DNA from: Pontimicrobium sp. SW4
GTDB taxonomy: Bacteria; Bacteroidota; Bacteroidia; Flavobacteriales; Flavobacteriaceae
Reading direction: 5' to 3'
DNA: 64,000 nt
Assembly: GCF_039954625.1 (NCBI RefSeq)
Contig: NZ_CP157199.1
Location: 2,294,001-2,358,000, forward strand
Below, piece by piece: positions 57,785 to 64,000 of the stretch. Under the pieces are notes generated by a model. It did not search any database. It was not told the DNA's origin and worked only from the letters and a program-made list of their open reading frames with translations. The translations under genes were made by a program, and so were the position numbers. How positions within the stretch are numbered: position 1 is the first letter of the stretch; each line of letters opens with the position of its first letter.

Positions 57785-57817
57785 ATTGTCGGGTAATTGT
57801 CGTCCTATTGTCAGGTA
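57785..57817 (+). promoter_or_regulatory. Triple ATTGTC direct repeat at 11-bp period, candidate operator
   Basis: ATTGTCGGGTA, ATTGTCGTCCT and ATTGTCAGGTA follow one another exactly every 11 bp. The first and third units differ by one base over 11. They sit between the HTH gene stop (57782) and the hydrolase ATG (57870), facing the same helical side. Confidence 0.6.
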
Positions 57818-57869
57818 AATAATGTTGCTATTTCATTGTTGATTATAACCTTTGTTAAAAAAATCAATC

Positions 57870-59333
57870 ATGACAAAAAACATCATCCCTTTTCTAATTA
57901 TTGTAATATTTAATTTTTATAAAATTAATTCTCAAGTAAGTACAGATTCTTCCCTTTTTCTTGAATTAAAAAAACAGGATAGCATATTATTTGAAAAAGG
58001 CTTTAATCAATGTGATATAAAATACCTTGAGAGAAAAATATCTAAAAATCTTAAATTTTATCATGACCAAAGTGGTATCCAGGATAGAAAAGTATTTTTC
58101 GAAAACATCAAAAAATATATCTGTTCAAACCCTGATAAAAAACCAATAAGAAAACTTAAAAAAGGTAGTTTAACGGTTTTTCCACTCTATAATAATGGTA
58201 AACTTTATGGAGCAATACAGAATGGTATTCATCATTTCTATATAAGAGAAAAAGCGAAAGAAGATTTATGGACAAGCATTGCCAAATTCACCTCTGTATG
58301 GTTACTAGATAATAATGAATGGAAAATGAGTGACGTATTAAGCTATGATCATCAAAATCCAGATAAGCAGAAAACAATTGTTGATTCTATGGAGCAATTA
58401 CTTTTAGACAATAAAGTTCCTGCAATGGGCTTAGGGATTATTGAAAAAGGTAAACTAACAAAAGTACAAGTATATGGAAGCTTAGATAATAAAAATACAG
58501 CTCCTTACAATACTATTTTCAAAGTCGCTTCTCTAACCAAACCTGTTTTTGCTTTAACAGTTCTTAAATTAATAGACAAAGGTCTTCTAGGTTTAGATGA
58601 GCCATTATATAAATACTGGATTGATCCTGATTTAAAAGAAGATAAACGACACGAAAAGTTAACACCAAGAATAGTGCTTTCTCACCAAACTGGATTTCCT
58701 AATTGGAGGTATATGAAGCACTCCAATAAGCTAGAATTTGAATTTGATCCTGAGGCTAAATATCAATACTCAGGCGAAGGTTTTGAATACTTGAGAAAAA
58801 CCATTGAAATAAAGTTTAATAAAAGCATCGAAGAGCTAGCTAATGAATTAATATTTATTCCTGCTAAAATGACAGATACTAGGTTTTGGTGGGATGAAAC
58901 AATGGATGAATCAAGATATGCTCAAAATTTTGATATTAAAGGGCATAATATAACAACAGAAAAGTATTATAAAGCTAATGCTGCTGCTAATCTTTTAACT
59001 ACAGTAGAGGACTATGGCAATTTTTTGGCCTATGTAATTAATGGAGCTAATCTATCTGAAAACACATTAAAAGAAATGCTAACACATCAAGTAAAACTCA
59101 AAGAGAATGACTTTTTTGGATTAGGATGGGAAATATTAACAGGCTTTAGCACAGGAGAACAAGCCCTGATTCATACAGGTAAAGAACCTGGTGTTAGTAC
59201 ATTAGCAATTATTTTTCCAAAAACAAAAAATGGCTATTTAGTATTTCTTAATGGAGACAATGTTGGTAACATATATGAGAAAATGTTAACCAAACATCTT
59301 TATCTTGGAAAAGAATTATGGAAAAAAAAGTAA
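57870..59333 (+). CDS. NTF2-like plus beta-lactamase-fold serine hydrolase
   Basis: I use the ATG 57870 (MTKNIIPFLIIVIFN), giving 487 residues; a TTG at 57852 only extends the frame. After a signal peptide (ending INSQ) residues about 25-165 resemble a DUF4440 / NTF2-like domain (FYHDQSGIQDRKVFFENIKK, WLLDNNEWKMSDVLSYDHQ). Then a class C beta-lactamase-fold domain: SxxK in FKVASLTKPVFALT (Ser at about 219), Y-S-G at YQYSGEGFEYL, and the third motif IHTGKEPGVS. Such proteins are mostly esterases or D-aminopeptidases, not antibiotic-hydrolysing enzymes; the specificity is unknown. Confidence 0.85.
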   Translation: MTKNIIPFLIIVIFNFYKINSQVSTDSSLFLELKKQDSILFEKGFNQCDIKYLERKISKNLKFYHDQSGIQDRKVFFENIKKYICSNPDKKPIRKLKKGSLTVFPLYNNGKLYGAIQNGIHHFYIREKAKEDLWTSIAKFTSVWLLDNNEWKMSDVLSYDHQNPDKQKTIVDSMEQLLLDNKVPAMGLGIIEKGKLTKVQVYGSLDNKNTAPYNTIFKVASLTKPVFALTVLKLIDKGLLGLDEPLYKYWIDPDLKEDKRHEKLTPRIVLSHQTGFPNWRYMKHSNKLEFEFDPEAKYQYSGEGFEYLRKTIEIKFNKSIEELANELIFIPAKMTDTRFWWDETMDESRYAQNFDIKGHNITTEKYYKANAAANLLTTVEDYGNFLAYVINGANLSENTLKEMLTHQVKLKENDFFGLGWEILTGFSTGEQALIHTGKEPGVSTLAIIFPKTKNGYLVFLNGDNVGNIYEKMLTKHLYLGKELWKKK

Positions 59334-59352
59334 AAAGACTATTGCTAAAAAC

Positions 59353-59484
59353 TTATATAACTTCCTTTGTATGCTGTTCGTAATACGACAATCTATCTTC
59401 TTTAGATATTTCTTCCTTTTCTTGAGCAAATACATTACTTGTAAAACATAATACTACTAACATTAATATCTTAAATCTTTTCAT
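59353..59484 (-). CDS. 43-residue secreted ORF, perhaps a truncated gene
   Basis: On the minus strand ATG at 59484 opens a 43-codon frame. It has a good signal peptide (MKRFKILMLVVLCFTSNVFA, then QEKEEISKED) and ends abruptly after RLSYYEQHTKEVI. The mature part is only about 23 residues and charged. It may be a real microprotein or the stump of a longer exported protein whose 3' part has been lost. It is opposite in direction to both neighbours. Confidence 0.48.
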   Translation of the reverse strand: MKRFKILMLVVLCFTSNVFAQEKEEISKEDRLSYYEQHTKEVI

Positions 59485-59610
59485 AATTCAAATTTTATTT
59501 AATTAAATATTTAATTCGTTTACACACTTAAGGCAACTATAAAGAAACTTACCCTACTCCAATTTTTATTTTTTTAATTATCTTTATAAATAACTAATTA
59601 ATAGGTTTTT

Positions 59611-60066
59611 ATGAAAAATTTCATGTTTATTATTATTTGCCTTTTCCTCATTTTATTGGGATGCAACAATATTGAAAGCAGCCCTGAGTTGATAGAAAAA
59701 TGGAAGCAAGAAATTGTAGATACAGAACTTGCATTTGCAAAAATGGCTAAAGAAAAAAGTATTCCTGAAGCATTCTTAGCTTTTGCTGCAGATGATGTCG
59801 TTATTAAAAAAGGAAAAAAAGTTCTTGTTGGCATTGATTCTTTAAGAGCTTCATATAAAGACCGAAAACCTGAAGCCGATTTAGCTAAACTTTCTTGGAA
59901 ACCTGATTTTGTAGATGTTTCAAAATCTGGTGATTTAGGATACACCTATGGTAAATACCTATATATAAAAACAGACTCTTTAGGTGTTGTTACCGAAGAA
60001 ACTGGTATTTTCCATACAGTCTGGAAAAGACAAACTGATGGGAACTGGAAATTTGTTTGGGACTAG
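59611..60066 (+). CDS. DUF4440 (NTF2-like) lipoprotein
   Basis: The 151-residue protein has an SPII signal (FLILLGC, Cys at about 18). A DUF4440 / SnoaL-like NTF2 fold follows: IVDTELAFAKMAKEKSIPEA, FLAFAADDVVIKKGKKVLVG, SWKPDFVDVSKSGDLGYTYG, and the ending FHTVWKRQTDGNWKFVWD. NTF2-like lipoproteins mostly have no known reaction. It is convergent with the M20 peptidase gene 9 bp away. The hydrolase at 57870 carries a similar N-terminal domain. Confidence 0.87.
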   Translation: MKNFMFIIICLFLILLGCNNIESSPELIEKWKQEIVDTELAFAKMAKEKSIPEAFLAFAADDVVIKKGKKVLVGIDSLRASYKDRKPEADLAKLSWKPDFVDVSKSGDLGYTYGKYLYIKTDSLGVVTEETGIFHTVWKRQTDGNWKFVWD

Positions 60067-60075
60067 TTTATCTTA

Positions 60076-61371
60076 TTACCTTTGATTAATTAGTCTATAA
60101 ATTAAAATAGCTGTACGTTTTGTTAAAGCTTCTATGGTATTTAAATTAACCGTTTCTTTAGGCGTGTGTGCTCCATTACCCATAGTACCAAGACCATCTA
60201 AACAATCAACATATTCGGCAACAAAAGACGTATCTGCTGCACCTCTACGACCAGGATCATAAGCTTCTACTTCTCCTTGGTTAAGATCTAAACTTACTTG
60301 GTTTAACAAATCTAAAATTTTATGATTCCCTTCGGTTGGTCCCATAGCAGGATAACTATCTATAAAAGTTATCTTAGCAGATGTTTGTGATAAATTGTTA
60401 CTTACTATGTTTCGCATTTTTGCTCTAGCTTTCTCTTTTTGTTCTTCTGAAATAAAGCGTAATCCACCTTCTACAACAGCAGTTTGTGCTACGACATTTG
60501 TTTTACCAAATGCATTTCCTTTAGTCAATTCACTATTGTAATCTACTTGTGTTCCTCCAAGGATAATTCCAGGGTTAAAGGTTAAATATTCTTCTCCTTT
60601 TACTTCATTATAAAACTCATTAAGTATTCTAGACATCTCAAAAATCGCACCTGCTCCTACACCTTCTCTAAATATCCCAGACGAATGAGCTCTTTTACCT
60701 GTAACCTCAACTTTCCATCCTGAAGAACCTCGTCTAGCAACTGTAGCATAGTTAAATCCTGTCGAAGTTTCAAACCCAAGAGCAATATCGCTTTGCTTTG
60801 CAGCTTCTATTAGATGTTTTCTACTAATTGCTAAAGGCTTTCCTGTAGCTTCTTCATCTCCTGTAAATGCTGCTATAATTTGAGCATCATTTAAAAAACC
60901 ATTTTCTTTTAAAGCCTTTAACGCATAAAGGATAATTACATTTCCTCCTTTCATGTCATTTCCTCCTGGAGCATGAGCAATACTATCGTTAACCATTTTA
61001 AATTCTTGAAATGGACTATCTGCCTCAAAGACTGTATCTAGATGACCTATGAGTAAGAGTTTCTTCCCTTTACTTCCTTTATTTTCGGCAAACAAATGTC
61101 CTGAACGATTTACTTCAGACATATCATGCCAAACGCTGTTAAATCCAATATTTTCGAATGCCTTTCCTAAAACCTCACCAACCTGCTTAACACCTTCATG
61201 ATTCATCGTACCACTATTAATGTTTACGATATCTTTTAAAAATGCAATAGCTTCAGCATTATTAGTTTCAATAGTCTGGATAATCTTCTTTTCTTTTCTA
61301 GATAATTTTTGCGCAAAAGCGAATTGTGTAAATACTAAGAATAGAAAAATATATTTTAAAAAAACTTTCAT
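60076..61371 (-). CDS. Exported M20 family metallopeptidase
   Basis: The 431-residue protein has a signal peptide (ending FAFAQ). It shows the di-zinc M20 motifs: LLIGHLDTVFE, HAPGGNDMKGG (bridging Asp), and the general-base Glu in AAFTGDEEATGK. The dimerisation lid (about 215-320) contains the conserved GKRAHSSG. A last zinc His lies in GLGTMGNGAHTPKETVNL. It resembles glutamate carboxypeptidase (CPG2-like) enzymes, hydrolysing N-terminal or C-terminal amino acids of small substrates in the periplasm. It lies 31 bp downstream of the arginase-family gene, a possible operon. Confidence 0.92.
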   Translation of the reverse strand: MKVFLKYIFLFLVFTQFAFAQKLSRKEKKIIQTIETNNAEAIAFLKDIVNINSGTMNHEGVKQVGEVLGKAFENIGFNSVWHDMSEVNRSGHLFAENKGSKGKKLLLIGHLDTVFEADSPFQEFKMVNDSIAHAPGGNDMKGGNVIILYALKALKENGFLNDAQIIAAFTGDEEATGKPLAISRKHLIEAAKQSDIALGFETSTGFNYATVARRGSSGWKVEVTGKRAHSSGIFREGVGAGAIFEMSRILNEFYNEVKGEEYLTFNPGIILGGTQVDYNSELTKGNAFGKTNVVAQTAVVEGGLRFISEEQKEKARAKMRNIVSNNLSQTSAKITFIDSYPAMGPTEGNHKILDLLNQVSLDLNQGEVEAYDPGRRGAADTSFVAEYVDCLDGLGTMGNGAHTPKETVNLNTIEALTKRTAILIYRLINQR

Positions 61372-61402
61372 AATAATTTAATAGTTAACTTATTAATGAT
61401 TC

Positions 61403-62365
61403 TTATATATTAAGACTTGTCGTTAATGTTTTGGTTACTTCGTCAAGTATTATAAAGGCTGTTTCTCCCATTTTGTTTCCTTTATGATCTAGTAGCGGAT
61501 TTACTTCTACAAATTCCATACAAATTACTTTTTCACTTTTAATAATTCGATCTATCATTTTAATAATCTCGAATTCGTCAAAACCTTTAGGCACTGGAGT
61601 TCCTGTTCCATAAGAAATAAGGTCACAATCCATACTATCTACATCAAATGATATGTATAGCATATCACAATCCTTTAACCTATCTAATGCTTCATCTACA
61701 CATACTTCTAATCCTCGATGTCTAACTTCATGAACCATATAGTTTCGAAGTTTTAGCTTTTCCATTAGATTATCCTCTGGCTCTTCGGTATCTCTTACGC
61801 CAAAATATACAAGATCATCAGGTCTTACTTTTTGGCCTTTTACACCAATATTTTTCATGCTTTCCCAATACTGGGTAGAAGTATTAGATACTTCATTAAC
61901 TTTATCATCCATATTGTCTTCACTCATTGCTGCTGCTAAAGGCATTCCATGAATGTTTCCAGATGGGGACGTATAAGGTGAATGAATATCGGCATGTGCA
62001 TCAATCCATATTACTCCAAGTCTTTTATTTGGATAAGTCTTTTTTATACCACTAATTGTACCCAATGCAGAAGAATGGTCTCCAGAAATTACTAATGGAA
62101 AAGACTGTTCTGTTAAACTAGCATTTACAGCATTACTAACTCTTTCACATTGATAAGAGACATGTTCAATTCGCTTTGAGTAAGTATTTTTCACCTTATT
62201 ATAAATAGATTCATTCTCAGTCTCTACATCTATAAATTCGTGTCTATTAAAATAATCATTATTCACATTTATAGCAGCTATTTCTATAGCATCAATACCC
62301 ATGTCTGAACCACGACTTCCTGCACCGATGTCTGATCTATTCTTAATTATCTTAATACGTTTCAT
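61403..62365 (-). CDS. Arginase family (ureohydrolase) enzyme
   Basis: The 320-residue protein shows the manganese-binding motifs of the ureohydrolase fold: PLVISGDHSSALGTISG (His), IWIDAHADIHSPYTSPSG (Asp-His-Asp), and LYISFDVDSMDCDLISYGTG (two Asp). C-terminal EFVEVNPLLD is also typical. The mismatch is C instead of P after SMD. It is closest to arginase (arginine to ornithine and urea) but agmatinase or formimidoylglutamase cannot be excluded. It is transcribed with the M20 peptidase, downstream of gltA after a terminator. Confidence 0.9.
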   Translation of the reverse strand: MKRIKIIKNRSDIGAGSRGSDMGIDAIEIAAINVNNDYFNRHEFIDVETENESIYNKVKNTYSKRIEHVSYQCERVSNAVNASLTEQSFPLVISGDHSSALGTISGIKKTYPNKRLGVIWIDAHADIHSPYTSPSGNIHGMPLAAAMSEDNMDDKVNEVSNTSTQYWESMKNIGVKGQKVRPDDLVYFGVRDTEEPEDNLMEKLKLRNYMVHEVRHRGLEVCVDEALDRLKDCDMLYISFDVDSMDCDLISYGTGTPVPKGFDEFEIIKMIDRIIKSEKVICMEFVEVNPLLDHKGNKMGETAFIILDEVTKTLTTSLNI

Positions 62366-62400
62366 CTATTTAAAAAATATGAGTTTCCTATCACAAATAT

Positions 62401-62433
62401 AAAAAAACCTCATAGGTTACTATGAGGTCTTTT
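62401..62433 (-). terminator. Terminator of gltA
   Basis: The minus strand gives ACCTCATA, loop GTAACC, TATGAGGT followed by T7. The stem is perfect (8 bp) and lies just after the gltA stop at 62450. Confidence 0.9.
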
Positions 62434-62449
62434 GTTGTTTATTGTTGAA

Positions 62450-63736
62450 TTATCTATTGTTAATAGTTTTAAATTCTCTGTATGTTTCACCTATATACAA
62501 TTGTCTTGGTCTCCCAATTGGTTCTTTACGCAAACGCATTTCACGCCATTGAGCAATCCAACCTGGTAAACGCCCTAAAGCAAACATAACAGTAAACATG
62601 TCTGTAGGAATTCCCATAGCTCTATAAATAATTCCTGAATAGAAATCTACGTTAGGATATAATTTTCTATCAACAAAGTAAGGATCTTCAAGAGCTTCTT
62701 TTTCAAGACCTTTAGCAATATCTAAAATTGGATCATCTACACCAAGATCTGCTAATACCTCATCTGCAGCTACTTTAATAATTTTTGCTCTAGGATCGAA
62801 ATTTTTATAGACTCTATGACCAAACCCCATCAAACGGAAAGGATCATTCTTATCTTTAGCTTTAGCCATATACTTTTTAGTATCACCTCCATCTTCTTTA
62901 ATAGCTTCCAACATTTCTAGTACTGCTTGATTAGCTCCTCCATGAAGTGGCCCCCAAAGTGCTGATATTCCTGCTGATAACGACGCAAATAATCCTGCGT
63001 GAGATGAGCCAACAATTCTTACTGTAGATGTTGAACAGTTTTGCTCGTGGTCTGCATGCAATATTAATAATTTATCTAGAGCATCAACAATTACTTGATT
63101 TTGAACATACTCTTCATTAGGCTGTTTAAACATCATTTTTAAAACGTTTTCTACATAGCCTAAACTGTTGTCTCCGTAATCTAATGGAAGTCCTTGTTTT
63201 TTACGCAATGTCCACGCTACTAAAACAGGAAACTTTCCCATTATTTTTACTACAGAATTGTACATATCTTCTTCAGAATTTACATTAACTGAAGAAGGGT
63301 TAAATGCAGTTAAAGCACTTGTTAATGATGATAACACTCCCATTGGGTGTGCTGACTTTGGAAAGGCATCAACAATTTTACGTATATCGTCATCTACAAC
63401 AGATTTTGACTTTATATCTGCATGAAATTTATCATGTTGCTCTTTTGTTGGTAGTTCACCAAAAATTAAAAGGTAAGCGACTTCTAAAAAGTCAGCTTTT
63501 TCAGCTAGTTCTTCAATAGAGTAACCTCTATATCTTAAAATACCTTTTTCTCCATCTAAAAAAGTGATACCGCTTTCACAAGCCCCAGTATTTTTATATC
63601 CAGGATCGATAGTAATAACTCCTCCTGTTTCACTCCTTAAAGCTTTTATATCTATGGCAACTTCATTTTCTGTTCCAGTAACTATAGGGAATTCGTGTTT
63701 TTGACCATTAACTTCTAACGTAGCAGTATTTAGCAT
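62450..63736 (-). CDS. gltA: Citrate synthase
   Basis: The enzyme condenses oxaloacetate and acetyl-CoA to citrate, the entry step of the TCA cycle. The 428-residue type II protein shows the catalytic residues in ILHADHEQNCSTSTVR (His), GPLHGGANQAVLEMLE (His) and GFGHRVYKNFDPRAKI. The Asp is in the PNVDFYSGIIYRAMGIP block. The N-terminal beta domain (LEVNGQKHEFPIVTGTENEV) is characteristic of Gram-negative hexameric enzymes. mdh at 18703 encodes a TCA neighbour. It is bounded by a terminator before the arginase-family gene and by a gap of 183 bp to eno. Confidence 0.97.
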   Translation of the reverse strand: MLNTATLEVNGQKHEFPIVTGTENEVAIDIKALRSETGGVITIDPGYKNTGACESGITFLDGEKGILRYRGYSIEELAEKADFLEVAYLLIFGELPTKEQHDKFHADIKSKSVVDDDIRKIVDAFPKSAHPMGVLSSLTSALTAFNPSSVNVNSEEDMYNSVVKIMGKFPVLVAWTLRKKQGLPLDYGDNSLGYVENVLKMMFKQPNEEYVQNQVIVDALDKLLILHADHEQNCSTSTVRIVGSSHAGLFASLSAGISALWGPLHGGANQAVLEMLEAIKEDGGDTKKYMAKAKDKNDPFRLMGFGHRVYKNFDPRAKIIKVAADEVLADLGVDDPILDIAKGLEKEALEDPYFVDRKLYPNVDFYSGIIYRAMGIPTDMFTVMFALGRLPGWIAQWREMRLRKEPIGRPRQLYIGETYREFKTINNR

Positions 63737-63870
63737 TTTTTTTGATAATTATATTATGAATTCATTGTTGAAAATAACTCTACGAAAATACAAAATATCT
63801 GACACTTTTTAAAGCATAGAATGCATTGAATTATTGATAATGGTATTAAAAAAAATAATCATAAAAAGAA

Positions 63871-63893
63871 GACCATTAATGAAAAATAATGGC
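63871..63893 (-). terminator. Hairpin after eno
   Basis: On the minus strand GGCCATTA and TAATGGTC arms (mismatch at one end) enclose a T-rich loop. TCTTCTTTTT follows, 26 bp past the eno stop. Confidence 0.6.
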
Positions 63894-63919
63894 CTTATAA
63901 AATCTATAATATTTAAATA

Positions 63920-64000
63920 CTATTTTACTTTAAAAGCACTTTCTCCAGGAAAATATGCAGTACTTCCTAATTCTTCTTCTATACGAAGTAATTGGTTATA
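63920..64000 (-). CDS. eno: Enolase, C-terminal end only
   Basis: The last 26 codons and stop of a minus-strand gene that starts beyond the right edge are visible. They read YNQLLRIEEELGSTAYFPGE then SAFKVK, the standard C-terminus of bacterial enolase (NQLLRIEEELG). Enolase makes phosphoenolpyruvate in glycolysis. It lies upstream of gltA, separated by 183 bp. Confidence 0.9.
   Translation of the reverse strand, partial: YNQLLRIEEELGSTAYFPGESAFKVK

Overview
The window is about one third G+C and fits a member of the Flavobacteriaceae (Bacteroidota). The evidence is two giant secreted proteins, one ending in and one running into the gliding-motility-associated / T9SS type B sorting domain, a fused SecDF, many SPII lipoproteins, an ECF sigma / FecR / STN-TonB-receptor trio, DUF2911-type secreted proteins, CtlX, and promoters of the Bacteroidota TTG / TAnnTTTG form. 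I cannot name the genus. No rRNA, tRNA, CRISPR array, transposase or phage gene was seen; most of the window is ordinary chromosomal core.

Layout. 1-7898 (minus): a three-gene adhesin-like operon, namely a small secreted protein and two paralogous multi-repeat type B sorted proteins, the last running off the left edge. 8076-12058 (plus): folE, cysS, yidD, lgt and a DUF192 lipoprotein. The yidD 3' end carries a local rearrangement. 12213-16016 (minus): secDF and an unknown membrane-anchored protein. 16270-17946 (plus): fhs. 18017-25999 (minus): a DUF4412-like protein, mdh, a DUF6588-like protein, gyrB, a dipeptide epimerase and asnB. 26244-27436 (plus): two tandem DUF2911 genes. 27487-28116 (minus): queE. 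28204-34482 (plus): HerA-like ATPase, lipoprotein, cupin, alpha/beta hydrolase, rluF, VOC protein, M1 peptidase. 34500-39443 (minus): two small unknowns, an esterase lipoprotein, folD, ffh.

39607-49637 is the most interesting accessory block. Two minus-strand lipoproteins lie next to a plus-strand ECF sigma factor, a FecR anti-sigma, an STN-containing TonB-dependent receptor and a tricorn-like protease. A 19-bp sequence containing CAAGGTAGG is found, in the gene-facing orientation, upstream of one lipoprotein and of fecR, and a relative lies upstream of the other lipoprotein. I read this as a candidate sigma-factor regulon.

49821-64000: small secreted and membrane proteins, an outer-membrane barrel, argS (minus), a TPR sensor histidine kinase preceded by an overlapping 42-codon ORF, ctlX (minus), an HTH membrane protein followed by three ATTGTC repeats at exact 11-bp period, an NTF2-like/beta-lactamase-fold hydrolase, a tiny secreted ORF, a DUF4440 lipoprotein, and then (minus) an M20 peptidase, an arginase-family enzyme, gltA and the last codons of eno.

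Several gene starts were moved downstream of the longest open frame, because the extension began with a non-ATG codon or overlapped the upstream gene's terminator.
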